Notes: generated from the sequence alone by a model not told the origin. Shown: positions 1-6,211, counted from the first letter of the stretch. The stretch: DNA of 6,211 nt from an uncultured Burkholderiales bacterium (GCA_903845315.1 CAIMWY010000327.1:1-6211), one strand, 5' to 3'. A program made the numbers and translations.

Positions 1-1
1 C

Positions 2-811
2 TCTGACGAAAACGCAAACACCTTGAACCAACTGGGTCAGGTGAACCGGTCGCTGTACTTTCGTGAACTGCTTCGCTTGCAAGGCGAGTTGGTGAAGTTG
101 CAAGACTGGGTGGTGGCCTCACGCCAACGCGTGGTAATTTTGTTTGAAGGGCGTGATGCTGCGGGCAAAGGCGGCGTGATCAAGCGCATCACGCAGCGGC
201 TCAACCCTCGCGTGTGTCGAGTCGCTGCTCTGCCGGCACCCAACGACCGGGAACGCACGCAGTGGTACTTTCAGCGCTATGTGGCGCACTTGCCTGCAGC
301 CGGTGAAATTGTTTTATTTGATCGCAGTTGGTACAACCGCGCAGGTGTAGAGCGCGTGATGGGTTTTTGTAACGACCACGAATACGAAGAGTTTTTCCGC
401 ACCGTGCCAGAGTTTGAAAAAATGTTGGCTCGCAGCGGCATCACGCTGATTAAGTACTGGTTTTCGATCACCGATGACGAACAGCATGCTCGCTTTTTAG
501 GACGCATCCACGACCCACTCAAGCAATGGAAACTCAGCCCTATGGATCTGGAGAGCCGCCGTCGCTGGGAAGACTACACGCGCGCCAAAGAAACCATGAT
601 TGAGCGCACGCACATTCCTGAAGCGCCTTGGTGGGTCGTGCAGGCTGTCGATAAAAAACGTGCCAGGCTGAATTGCATTGACCACTTGCTGAGCCAATTC
701 AAATATCACGAAATCGAACACGCCGATGTGCAAATGCCGGCACGGGTGCGCAACCCAGACTACCTGCGTCAACCTGTACCCAACAACATGGTGGTGCCCG
801 AAAAATACTGA
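2..811 (+). CDS. ppk2: Polyphosphate kinase 2 (PPK2, class I type), 5' end outside window
   Basis: PPK2 enzymes transfer phosphate between inorganic polyphosphate and nucleotides in the cytoplasm; the class I form mainly makes GTP/ATP from GDP/ADP. Counting from the TTG at 23, the P-loop GRDAAGKGG is at about residues 43-51, the Walker B-like LFDRSWYNR at 98-106 and the lid segment KQWKLSPMD at 167-175. These are all PPK2 hallmarks. The frame is open to the left edge (codons from position 2 read SDENANT). The only starts inside the window are TTG at 23 and GTG at 41, and neither has a Shine-Dalgarno sequence. The true start therefore probably lies upstream, and the entry is marked partial. 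About 260 residues covers the whole single kinase domain, so little is missing. The gene converges on corA with 10 bases between stops. The family call is very sure, the class I assignment likely. Confidence 0.95.
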   Translation, partial: SDENANTLNQLGQVNRSLYFRELLRLQGELVKLQDWVVASRQRVVILFEGRDAAGKGGVIKRITQRLNPRVCRVAALPAPNDRERTQWYFQRYVAHLPAAGEIVLFDRSWYNRAGVERVMGFCNDHEYEEFFRTVPEFEKMLARSGITLIKYWFSITDDEQHARFLGRIHDPLKQWKLSPMDLESRRRWEDYTRAKETMIERTHIPEAPWWVVQAVDKKRARLNCIDHLLSQFKYHEIEHADVQMPARVRNPDYLRQPVPNNMVVPEKY

Positions 812-826
812 GTGCGTGCGCTCAGT
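801..826 (-). terminator. Likely Rho-independent terminator of corA, overlapping both stop codons
   Basis: On the minus strand ACTGAG (826-821) and CTCAGT (812-807) form a perfect 6-bp stem around an 8-base loop, followed by A and then five T (806-801). The corA TGA (824-822) is in one arm and the ppk2 TGA (809-811, plus strand) in the other. The plus direction has no T run after the stem, so it looks one-directional. The stem is short and only half GC, so strength is uncertain. Confidence 0.5.
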
Positions 827-1925
827 GGGTATGTCCTAAATAACGCTTGCGCCAGAAAAATACCACCAGCACCACCGCCAGCAGTCCCATGCTAACCAAG
901 GTCCACAAAAGTCCTTGCTCATCGTGAAGCACGGGGAAGTTTTCGAAGTTCATGCCAAAAAACCCTGTAATCAGGTTCAAAGGCAAAAAGATAGCCGTCA
1001 GCACAGTGAGTGTGCGCATGATGTCGTTGGTGCGATTGCTTTGCGCGTTGAAATGCATCTGCACTGCTGTTTCGGCACTTTGTTCTAAGCGCCTCACATG
1101 GTGAACCACGCGCTCAATATGTTCAAGCACATCGCGGCTACGCACCTTGAGCAACTCAAACGACCTGAGGTATTCGGGACTGGGCTCGCTCACACCATCC
1201 AATGCATCAATCCAGTCTTGTATGGCAGCGCGTTGATCTTCACAGATTTCATCCAAATGGTGCAGTGACAATCGCGCATCCAACAAAGCACTCCAGTTGT
1301 TAAAACGGGTGTTAGGGTTGATGAGTTCGCTCTGCCAATGGTCTAGTTGCCTGGTCAGTTCGCGTCGTAAATTCAAGTAGCCATCGACCATTTGACTGAT
1401 CACACGCAGCATCAAGTCTGGTGGGCTCAAGGGCATGCGATTGGCTTGCAAATGGACCGACGATTGCGCGGTGTGAAGCAAACGAGCCGCAAAGCTTTCG
1501 CGGATTGAACAGTCGGTGGGATGCACGGTCAACACCAAACGATCAAACACCACAAAGGCAACGGGACTGGTGTCAATGCGGTGCAACACAGGCGGGCCGC
1601 CGGTGTCGCGAGAGCGGTGTAAGATTTCACCGGGACGCGACAAATCAGATTCGGTTTGTCCAGCTGCCAGGCGGCGAAACACCATCAGGTGGTAATCCGA
1701 GGTGTAGTCGTAATGCGAAGGCAATTGGTTGTTGAGTACATCGGCCACATGCAAGTCGACAATTTGTGCGCCGCACATTCGCTCCAGAGTCATCTGTATC
1801 GGTTGCTGCAAGACCTCAAACTCGCGACGCGCAAAAGCCATCCACACAAAGCCTTGGTCGGGCATCGCGACAGGTAAGTCGGCCGTCTCCACCACGTATT
1901 GGAGATTGATATGGAAGATTCTCAT
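822..1925 (-). CDS. corA: CorA-family divalent metal ion transporter (Mg2+/Co2+ or ZntB-like)
   Basis: This is an inner-membrane channel-type transporter of the CorA/ZntB superfamily, which works as a homopentamer. The 367-residue protein has a long cytoplasmic N-terminal part with helix-rich, charged sequence from about 170 to 300. Two membrane helices follow at the C-terminus (about 305-322 and 338-358). The signature GMN is at 324-326 in the context FFGMNF, where classic CorA has YGMNF. The short periplasmic loop is acidic (ENFPVLHDEQ), and the basic tail WRKRY faces the cytoplasm. The start chosen is ATG at 1925 (protein begins MRIFHIN). A GTG at 2012 would add 29 residues with no transporter-like character and would run through hairpins. 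No clear ribosome binding site precedes ATG 1925, so the start is less sure than the family. The metal transported (Mg2+, Co2+, Ni2+ or Zn2+) cannot be read from the sequence. Confidence 0.9.
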   Translation of the reverse strand: MRIFHINLQYVVETADLPVAMPDQGFVWMAFARREFEVLQQPIQMTLERMCGAQIVDLHVADVLNNQLPSHYDYTSDYHLMVFRRLAAGQTESDLSRPGEILHRSRDTGGPPVLHRIDTSPVAFVVFDRLVLTVHPTDCSIRESFAARLLHTAQSSVHLQANRMPLSPPDLMLRVISQMVDGYLNLRRELTRQLDHWQSELINPNTRFNNWSALLDARLSLHHLDEICEDQRAAIQDWIDALDGVSEPSPEYLRSFELLKVRSRDVLEHIERVVHHVRRLEQSAETAVQMHFNAQSNRTNDIMRTLTVLTAIFLPLNLITGFFGMNFENFPVLHDEQGLLWTLVSMGLLAVVLVVFFWRKRYLGHTH

Positions 1926-1945
1926 GAGCCAATTGTGCGACGTTT

Positions 1946-1997
1946 GTGTGACAAAAGCGTCACGCCCTGGTTCGCCGAACAGCCCATAGCAGGGCTG
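1946..1997 (-). promoter_or_regulatory. Run of three hairpins just upstream of corA (possible structured 5' leader)
   Basis: Read on the minus strand, three inverted repeats follow each other. CAGCCC/GGGCTG (1997-1992 with 1985-1980) has a 6-base loop. GTTC/GAAC (1980-1977 with 1973-1970) has a 3-base loop. GCGTGAC/GTCACAC (1965-1959 with 1952-1946, one G-U pair) has a 6-base loop. The last stem ends 20 bases before the chosen corA ATG. A structured leader is a plausible inference because leaders control some Mg2+ transporters, but no known riboswitch class is recognised. Confidence 0.3.
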
Positions 1998-2085
1998 CTG
2001 CGTCACGTGCACAAGTCTTGCAATGGCAAACGTTTTAACTTGGCTGAAATTACAGGCGCTTGGTCTTTATGCGCCAGTCTTGTTC

Positions 2086-2110
2086 GCTCTGGACGCTTAG
2101 GTTCCAGAGC
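2086..2110 (-). terminator. Perfect 8-bp stem-loop after the bactofilin gene, no T run
   Basis: GCTCTGGA (2086-2093) and TCCAGAGC (2103-2110) are perfect inverted copies around 9 bases. The stem begins 11 bases past the bactofilin TAA. It is placed like a transcription terminator but has no T tract on either side. It may instead be an mRNA 3'-end stabiliser, or allow read-through into corA. Confidence 0.35.
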
Positions 2111-2121
2111 TCGCAAAAGGA

Positions 2122-2451
2122 TTACTTTTGCTTCATGTCGCCTTGGAAGCGACCACCGCGTTGAATTTCAAGTTCGGAGTATTCCAAAGTACCACTCACC
2201 TTGCCAGTGCTGTGAATCAGGATGTGGTCTTTGCAGACGATGTCTTCGTTGAGTTCACCGTGCACATCGATTTCACGGGCTTGAACTTTGCCAGTGACTT
2301 TTCCGTTCTTGCCAATTTGCAGGTCATCTGCTTGCAGTTGTCCTGTGACGGTGCCACTGATCAACACTTTGCCTGGCGCCACGATAGACCCATTGAAGGT
2401 CACGCCCTCGCCAATGACGAGGTTGTTTGCCAATGCAGCTTGTTCAGCCAT
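2122..2451 (-). CDS. Bactofilin (polymer-forming cytoskeletal protein)
   Basis: Bactofilins are small proteins that assemble without nucleotide into filaments through a right-handed beta-helix core. In other bacteria they scaffold cell-wall or polarity factors. This 109-residue protein has the family pattern throughout. An N-terminal tail of about 10 residues leads to the strand start NLVIGEGVTFNGSI. Repeated turns of five to six residues follow, rich in G, V and I (VLISGTVTGQLQADDLQIGKNG, then VTGKVQAREIDVHGEL, then GKVSGTLEYSELEI). The end is a short basic tail (MKQK). There is no signal peptide or membrane segment, so it is cytoplasmic. ATG 2451 is preceded by AAGGAG (2461-2456) with a 4-base spacer, which supports the start. 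Bactofilin genes often sit beside an M23 peptidase gene; none is here. The neighbour corA lies downstream on the same strand, 196 bases away. The family is clear; the cell role is not. Confidence 0.92.
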   Translation of the reverse strand: MAEQAALANNLVIGEGVTFNGSIVAPGKVLISGTVTGQLQADDLQIGKNGKVTGKVQAREIDVHGELNEDIVCKDHILIHSTGKVSGTLEYSELEIQRGGRFQGDMKQK

Positions 2452-2486
2452 AAAACTCCTTCAAGCCGCTGGGGGCCTACATAAGT

Positions 2487-2504
2487 GACACGATTATCCG
2501 TGTT
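2487..2504. promoter_or_regulatory. Inverted repeat in the bactofilin-leuC divergent region
   Basis: ACACG (2488-2492) and CGTGT (2499-2503) flank ATTATC, with a possible extra G-T pair outside (2487 and 2504). A T run (2503-2507) follows on the plus strand. It lies between two divergent genes, so it could be a regulator site for either, or a weak hairpin. The stem is too short to be sure. Confidence 0.25.
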
Positions 2505-2531
2505 TTTCGAGGCTCGCGCTTGCGCACCGCA

Positions 2532-2537
2532 TAAAAT
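2532..2537 (+). promoter_or_regulatory. Candidate -10 element for the leuCDB operon
   Basis: TAAAAT, 25 bases before the leuC ATG, is a good match to the sigma-70 -10 consensus in an otherwise GC-rich stretch. No convincing -35 stands at 16-18 bases upstream. A promoter here would be weak or need an activator. It would give a leader of roughly 20 bases. Confidence 0.35.
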
Positions 2538-2552
2538 CGCCGCTCGCAGCAT

Positions 2553-2558
2553 AGGAAG
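2553..2558 (+). promoter_or_regulatory. Ribosome binding site that fixes the leuC start
   Basis: AGGAAG is 4 bases before ATG 2563. It selects this ATG over the in-frame GTG at 2485, which has no such site and would lie upstream of the candidate -10. Confidence 0.6.
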
Positions 2559-2562
2559 ACCC

Positions 2563-4014
2563 ATGGGACGCACGCTTTACGACAAAATTTGGGACGAACA
2601 CGTCGTCCACACCGAAGAAGACGGAACCTCCATCCTCTACATCGATCGCCATTTGGTCCATGAGGTAACCAGTCCCCAAGCTTTTGAAGGCCTCAGAGAG
2701 GCCGGTCGCAGGGTTTGGCGTGTCAGCTCCATCGTGGCCACGGCCGATCACAACACGCCCACCACAGGCTGGGAGTTGGGCTATGACGGCATCACCGACC
2801 CCGTGAGCAAAGAACAAATCACCACACTTGACAGCAACATTGCGGCGTTCGGTGCTGCAGCCTTCTTTCCGTTCATGTCCAAGCGCCAAGGCATCGTGCA
2901 TGTGATTGGCCCTGAAAACGGCGCCACCCTGCCCGGCATGACGGTGGTGTGCGGCGACAGCCACACCTCCACCCACGGCGCATTTGGCGCATTGGCCCAT
3001 GGCATTGGCACCTCAGAAGTCGAACATGTGATGGCCACACAAACGCTGTTGGCCAAAAAGGCCAAGAACATGCTGATCAAGGTGGAAGGGGCCTTGGCCA
3101 AAGGCATCACGGGCAAAGACGTGGTGCTGGCCATCATTGGCAAGATCGGCACCGCGGGTGGCACGGGCTACACCATTGAGTTTGCGGGTTCGGCCATTCG
3201 ATCTTTGAGCATGGAAGGTCGCATGACCTTGTGCAACATGGCCATCGAGGGCGGCGCACGCGCTGGTTTGGTGGCGGTGGATGAAAAAACCATTGAGTAC
3301 GTCAAAGGCCGTTTGCTATCACCCGGCACCGACAAAACCACCGGTCTCTTTGTCGGCGGCGTGGAGTGGGACAACGCCGTGTCATATTGGAAAACCTTGC
3401 ACACCGACGTCGATGCCAAGTTCGACGCCGTGGTGGAGTTGAAGGCTGAAGACATCTTGCCGCAGGTGACCTGGGGCACTTCACCTGAAATGGTGTTGTC
3501 TATCGAAGACCGCGTGCCAGACCCTGAAAAAGAAAAAGACACCAATAAGCGCGGCGCCATTGAGCGCGCCTTGACCTACATGAATCTCACGCCGGGCAAG
3601 CCCATCAACGATATTTTTGTTGACAAGGTGTTCATTGGTTCATGCACCAACAGCCGCATCGAAGACATGCGCGAAGCTGCTGCTGTGGTCAAAAAGCTGG
3701 GGCAAAAAGTGGCCAAGAACATCAAGCTTGCCTTGGTAGTGCCAGGCTCTGGCTTGGTCAAAGAACAGGCTGAGCGCGAAGGTCTGCACGAAATCTTCAA
3801 GGCTGCGGGCTTTGAGTGGCGCGAACCGGGCTGTTCGATGTGCTTGGCCATGAACGCCGACCGCCTTGAGCCCGGGGAGCGCTGCGCCTCGACCAGTAAC
3901 CGCAACTTTGAAGGCCGCCAAGGTGCAGGTGGCCGTACCCATTTGGTCAGCCCCGCCATGGCTGCTGCCGCAGCGATTCACGGCCACTTTGTGGACGTGC
4001 GCAAGTTTGCTTGA
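2563..4014 (+). CDS. leuC: 3-isopropylmalate dehydratase, large subunit
   Basis: LeuC pairs with LeuD to form isopropylmalate isomerase. This cytoplasmic aconitase-type enzyme converts 2-isopropylmalate to 3-isopropylmalate in leucine synthesis. The three ligands of the 4Fe-4S cluster are visible: Cys361 in FIGSCTNSR, and Cys424 and Cys427 in GCSMC. The family segments [13 protein letters not shown] at the N-terminus, [14 protein letters not shown] from about 131 and [20 protein letters not shown] near the C-terminus are all intact. At 483 residues it is somewhat longer than the usual 465-475. The extra length seems to lie in a loop near residues 75-105 and in a charged stretch ([13 protein letters not shown]) near 320. 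The start is ATG 2563, supported by AGGAAG. It is the first gene of a leuC-leuD-leuB operon, with 12 bases to leuD. No frameshift or lost key residue is seen. Confidence 0.98.
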   Translation: MGRTLYDKIWDEHVVHTEEDGTSILYIDRHLVHEVTSPQAFEGLREAGRRVWRVSSIVATADHNTPTTGWELGYDGITDPVSKEQITTLDSNIAAFGAAAFFPFMSKRQGIVHVIGPENGATLPGMTVVCGDSHTSTHGAFGALAHGIGTSEVEHVMATQTLLAKKAKNMLIKVEGALAKGITGKDVVLAIIGKIGTAGGTGYTIEFAGSAIRSLSMEGRMTLCNMAIEGGARAGLVAVDEKTIEYVKGRLLSPGTDKTTGLFVGGVEWDNAVSYWKTLHTDVDAKFDAVVELKAEDILPQVTWGTSPEMVLSIEDRVPDPEKEKDTNKRGAIERALTYMNLTPGKPINDIFVDKVFIGSCTNSRIEDMREAAAVVKKLGQKVAKNIKLALVVPGSGLVKEQAEREGLHEIFKAAGFEWREPGCSMCLAMNADRLEPGERCASTSNRNFEGRQGAGGRTHLVSPAMAAAAAIHGHFVDVRKFA

Positions 4015-4026
4015 AAGGCAATTGAC

Positions 4027-4671
4027 ATGCAGAAATTCACCTTACACAAAGGCCTGGTGGCCCCGATGGACCGCGAAAACGTGGACACCGACGCCATCAT
4101 TCCCAAGCAGTTTTTAAAATCGATTCACAAGACCGGTTTTGGGCCTAACTTGTTTGACGCATGGCGTTATCTAGATCCTGGTGAACCCGGCCAAGACCCC
4201 GCCAATCGCAAGCCCAACCCAGACTTCGTGTTGAACCAACCGCGCTACCAAGGTGCCTCTATTTTGTTGGCACGCAAAAACTTTGGCTGTGGTTCATCAC
4301 GCGAACATGCGCCTTGGGCTTTAGATCAATACGGCTTTCGCTGCGTGATTGCTCCAAGCTTTGCCGACATCTTTTTCAACAACTGTTTCAAAAACGGTTT
4401 GTTGCCCATCGTGTTGCCTGAGAGCACGGTCGACGCCTTGTTCAACGAAGCCCTGGCCTTCCCGGGTTTTGAGCTGACCATCGATTTGGAACGCCAAGTG
4501 GTGGTGCGCCCTCAAGGCGAAACCATCCCGTTTGAGGTTCAGGCGTTTCGCAAATACTGCTTGCTCAACGGCTTTGACGACATTGGCTTAACCCTGCGCC
4601 AGGCCGACAAGATCAAAGCCTTTGAAGCACAGCGCTTGGCCACCAAGCCTTGGTTGGCCCACACAGTTTGA
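4027..4671 (+). CDS. leuD: 3-isopropylmalate dehydratase, small subunit
   Basis: LeuD is the swivel-domain subunit that completes the isopropylmalate isomerase active site with LeuC. The 214 residues match the long bacterial LeuD form (about 200-215). The N-terminal segment [22 protein letters not shown] is typical. The substrate-contacting loop [15 protein letters not shown] starts at residue 85, and the segment [20 protein letters not shown] follows. GAAAGG overlaps the leuC stop codon and stands 8 bases before ATG 4027, so translation is probably coupled to leuC. Some related genomes carry a small lipoprotein gene between leuC and leuD; here only 12 bases separate them, leaving no room. 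Confidence 0.98.
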   Translation: MQKFTLHKGLVAPMDRENVDTDAIIPKQFLKSIHKTGFGPNLFDAWRYLDPGEPGQDPANRKPNPDFVLNQPRYQGASILLARKNFGCGSSREHAPWALDQYGFRCVIAPSFADIFFNNCFKNGLLPIVLPESTVDALFNEALAFPGFELTIDLERQVVVRPQGETIPFEVQAFRKYCLLNGFDDIGLTLRQADKIKAFEAQRLATKPWLAHTV

Positions 4672-4689
4672 GCACCAGAAAGTAGACGC

Positions 4690-5775
4690 ATGAAAATCGC
4701 AGTTTTGCCAGGCGACGGCATTGGCACCGAAATCGTGGCCGAAGCGGTCAAAGTTCTCAACATCCTTGACCTGAAGTTTGAAACCGAAACCGCCTTGGTG
4801 GGTGGTGCAGCGTTTGATGCGCACGGCCACCCACTGCCTGACAGCACCTTGAAGTTGGCCAAAGAAGCCGATGCCATTTTGTTTGGTGCTGTAGGCGACT
4901 GGAAATACGACACGCTGGACCGCCCGTTGCGGCCTGAGCAAGCCATTTTGGGTTTGCGCAAAAACTTGGGGCTGTTTGCCAATTTCCGCCCTGCCATTTG
5001 CTACGAGCAATTGGTCGGCGCATCCAGTTTGAAGCCTGAGCTGATTTCGGGCTTGGACATCTTGATCATCCGTGAGCTGACCGGTGACATTTACTTTGGC
5101 CAACCACGCGGCCGTCGCGTGGCCACCGATGGTCACTTTCCCGGTGCCGAAGAAGCCTTTGACACCATGCGCTACAGCAAGCCTGAGATCGAGCGCATTG
5201 CCCATGTGGCTTTCCAGGCCGCACGCAAGCGCAAAGCATCGGGCAGCGAAGGCCGCGTGACCAGCGTCGACAAAGCCAACGTGCTTGAGACATTCCAATT
5301 CTGGAAAGACGTGGTGAGCGAAGTGGGCAAAGAGTACCCCGACATTGCACTCGACCATATGTACGTGGACAACGCCGCAATGCAACTGGTGAAAGAACCC
5401 AAACGCTTTGACGTGGTGGTGACAGGCAATATGTTTGGCGACATCTTGAGCGATGAGGCCTCCATGTTGACGGGCTCGATTGGGATGTTGCCTTCGGCCT
5501 CTTTGAACTCGAAGAACCAAGGGCTGTACGAGCCCAGCCACGGCAGTGCGCCTGACATCGCGGGCAAAGGCGTGGCCAACCCCTTGGCCACCATTTTGAG
5601 CGCGGCCATGATGCTGCGCTTCAGCTTAAACCAAGCCGCTGCCGCAGACCGCATTGAAGCGGCCGTGAAAGCGGTACTGGCCCAGGGTCTGCGCACCCCT
5701 GACATCTACAGCGCAGGAACAACCAAAGTGGGCACCTCGCAAATGGGTGATGCGGTGGTAAAGGCCTTGGCTTAA
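4690..5775 (+). CDS. leuB: 3-isopropylmalate dehydrogenase
   Basis: LeuB oxidises 3-isopropylmalate with NAD+ and decarboxylates it to 2-oxoisocaproate, the last leucine-specific step before transamination. It is a cytoplasmic homodimer of the beta-decarboxylating dehydrogenase family. Visible features are the N-terminal [10 protein letters not shown], and the catalytic Tyr135 (in [10 protein letters not shown]) and Lys195 (in SVDKANVLE). The metal-binding acids are Asp227, Asp251 and Asp255 (the last two in GDILSDE). The NAD-binding loop is [15 protein letters not shown], with Asp289-Ile290 as expected for NAD+ rather than NADP+. The 361 residues are a normal length. ATG 4690 lies 18 bases after the leuD stop with only a weak AGAAAG upstream. 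It is the last gene of the leucine cluster; no clear terminator hairpin follows before the asd promoter. Confidence 0.98.
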   Translation: MKIAVLPGDGIGTEIVAEAVKVLNILDLKFETETALVGGAAFDAHGHPLPDSTLKLAKEADAILFGAVGDWKYDTLDRPLRPEQAILGLRKNLGLFANFRPAICYEQLVGASSLKPELISGLDILIIRELTGDIYFGQPRGRRVATDGHFPGAEEAFDTMRYSKPEIERIAHVAFQAARKRKASGSEGRVTSVDKANVLETFQFWKDVVSEVGKEYPDIALDHMYVDNAAMQLVKEPKRFDVVVTGNMFGDILSDEASMLTGSIGMLPSASLNSKNQGLYEPSHGSAPDIAGKGVANPLATILSAAMMLRFSLNQAAAADRIEAAVKAVLAQGLRTPDIYSAGTTKVGTSQMGDAVVKALA

Positions 5776-5811
5776 ACAGCGTTGCATCCCTCAGTCCCAT
5801 TCTTGTCTCAG

Positions 5812-5839
5812 CTGGCATATAGCCACCATCCGATACAAT
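5812..5839 (+). promoter_or_regulatory. Candidate sigma-70 promoter for the asd leader
   Basis: CTGGCA (5812-5817, four of six matches to the -35 consensus) and TACAAT (5834-5839, a good -10) are 16 bases apart. Transcription would begin near 5846-5847, giving an asd leader of about 195 bases. A short dyad TGGC-N5-GCCA (5813-5825) overlaps the -35 and could be a regulator site. This is a prediction only. Confidence 0.45.
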
Positions 5840-5846
5840 TGATGCC

Positions 5847-5951
5847 ATGTTTCACGCCTGCTTGTTCACTTCCCTGAGCCCTGCAACAGCTGTCAAAGCT
5901 GGTGCTCGCATGCGTGCATTCACCCCAAAAACCACGACCATTCAGGGCTAA
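5847..5951 (+). CDS. 34-codon reading frame in the asd leader with a Thr-rich end; possible leader peptide
   Basis: ATG 5847 opens a 34-residue frame that ends at TAA 5949-5951. It starts MFHACLFTSL and ends AFTPKTTTIQG. Four of seven residues in T-P-K-T-T-T-I are threonine, next to one Lys and one Ile. Threonine, lysine and isoleucine all derive from the product of the next gene, asd. An internal ATG at 5910 would give a 13-residue version (MRAFTPKTTTIQG). No Shine-Dalgarno sequence precedes either start; the first ATG lies at the predicted transcript start and could be read leaderless. I recognise no protein family. It may be a regulatory leader peptide or chance coding over a conserved RNA leader. 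Confidence 0.35.
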   Translation: MFHACLFTSLSPATAVKAGARMRAFTPKTTTIQG

Positions 5952-6024
5952 CAGCCTCGGTTTCGTCGTGCGCCCCCGGCCAGACGAGTCGGGCAAACAG
6001 TCAGGTGTGGCACCGTTTCTATAG
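5902..6024 (+). other. Overlapping +1-frame small ORF in the asd leader (weak)
   Basis: In the +1 frame relative to the Thr-rich frame, GTG 5902 opens 40 codons ending at TAG 6022-6024. The end, RPDESGKQSGVAPFL, looks more protein-like than chance would suggest. There is no ribosome binding site. It could be the tail of one peptide after a frameshift, or a shadow of conserved RNA. Coding is not established. Confidence 0.15.
5933..6018 (+). promoter_or_regulatory. asd: Competing stems in the asd leader (attenuator-like)
   Basis: Stem A pairs CACGAC (5933-5938), which lies within three consecutive Thr codons of the small frame, with GTCGTG (5965-5970). It encloses a small GGCT/AGCC hairpin (5946-5956) at the leader stop codon. 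Stem B pairs TTCGTC (5962-5967) with GACGAG (5983-5988, one G-T pair). It shares 5965-5967 with stem A, so A and B exclude each other. Further on, GGTG/CACC (6004-6007 with 6011-6014) can be lengthened by AAAC/GTTT (5995-5998 with 6015-6018) across a 5-base bulge, followed only by CTATAG and no strong T run. A ribosome stalled on Thr codons would favour B. No known riboswitch, including the lysine type, is recognised. Confidence 0.3.
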
Positions 6025-6040
6025 TTGAAAAGGCGTTGAA

Positions 6041-6211
6041 ATGAGCAAGTTAGTAGGTTTAGTCGGTTGGCGCGGCATGGTGGGCTCGGTCTTGTTGGAC
6101 CGCATGGCTCAGGAAAAAGACTTTGACCTGATTGAGCCCCTGTTCTTCTCGACTTCCAACGCAGGCGGTACAGCGCCCTCGTATGCGAAAAACGAAACCC
6201 AGCTGCAAGAC
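6041..6211 (+). CDS. asd: Aspartate-semialdehyde dehydrogenase, N-terminal part (cut by window end)
   Basis: Asd reduces aspartyl phosphate to aspartate semialdehyde with NADPH, feeding lysine/diaminopimelate, methionine, threonine and isoleucine synthesis. The first 57 codons are present. They carry the NADP-binding start LVGLVGWRGMVGSVLLDRM and the segment FDLIEPLFFSTSNAGG, closely matching the gamma/betaproteobacterial Asd type. The catalytic Cys lies beyond the window. AAAAGG (6028-6033) stands 7 bases before ATG 6041. The gene follows leuB after 265 bases and probably has its own promoter, though read-through from leuCDB is possible because no strong terminator separates them. Confidence 0.95.
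   Translation, partial: MSKLVGLVGWRGMVGSVLLDRMAQEKDFDLIEPLFFSTSNAGGTAPSYAKNETQLQD

Noticed and set aside
1926..2012. GTG start at 2012 adding 29 residues to CorA
   Set aside because: The added residues do not look like a CorA N-terminus and run through hairpins; ATG 1925 gives a normal-length protein. Not fully excluded, because ATG 1925 lacks a clear ribosome binding site.
1899..2252. Plus-strand ORF of 117 codons across the corA start, the gap and the bactofilin 3' end
   Set aside because: It overlaps two well-supported minus-strand genes, has no recognisable family, and becomes Cys/Arg-rich shadow sequence over bactofilin.
2485..2562. GTG start at 2485 adding 26 residues to LeuC
   Set aside because: [10 protein letters not shown] is the standard LeuC start and has AGGAAG upstream; the extension crosses the likely promoter.
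4588..5541. Long minus-strand ORF (317 codons) opposite leuD/leuB
   Set aside because: Antisense shadow of highly conserved leuB and the leuD end; His/Gln/Val-rich composition typical of such shadows and no family match.
5776..5811. leuB terminator
   Set aside because: No stem-loop followed by T run could be found directly after the leuB stop.
5808..5996. Minus-strand ORF of 62 codons in the leuB-asd gap
   Set aside because: It lies opposite the asd leader, has no ribosome binding site and reads like the reverse of the structured leader.
5846..6040. Lysine riboswitch upstream of asd
   Set aside because: The length is suitable and the class often precedes asd, but I could not find the conserved lysine-riboswitch core sequences or five-helix junction.

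Overview
The window is an ordinary stretch of bacterial chromosome, about 55% GC by eye and densely coded. It most likely comes from a betaproteobacterium of the order Burkholderiales, probably near Comamonadaceae. The basis is the gene order leuC-leuD-leuB-asd, the style of the LeuC, LeuB and Asd proteins, and the presence of a class I PPK2. The genus cannot be told from the sequence alone. No mobile element, CRISPR array, tRNA or rRNA is visible.

Left part (1-2451): the 3' part of a polyphosphate kinase 2 gene (plus strand, cut by the left edge) converges on a CorA-family divalent-cation transporter gene (minus strand). Only 10 bases separate the two stop codons, and one inverted repeat contains both of them. 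It looks like the corA terminator. Upstream of corA, also on the minus strand, lies a small bactofilin gene. The 196 bases between bactofilin and corA hold no convincing gene but several good hairpins.

Middle part (2452-5775): a divergent control region of about 110 bases separates bactofilin from leuC. Then come leuC, leuD and leuB in one tight plus-strand operon with gaps of 12 and 18 bases. LeuCD (isopropylmalate isomerase) and LeuB (3-isopropylmalate dehydrogenase) carry out the second and third steps of leucine synthesis. The first enzyme, LeuA, is not in the window.

Right part (5776-6211): a 265-base gap leads to asd, whose first 57 codons are present before the right edge. Asd makes aspartate semialdehyde, the branch point to lysine/diaminopimelate, methionine, threonine and isoleucine. 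The gap is the most interesting place in the window. It has a plausible promoter and a 34-codon reading frame that ends in a threonine-rich run (T-P-K-T-T-T-I). The Thr codons can form one arm of a stem that is mutually exclusive with a second stem just downstream. This is the layout expected of an amino-acid attenuator leader, but the T tract is weak and nothing here proves it.
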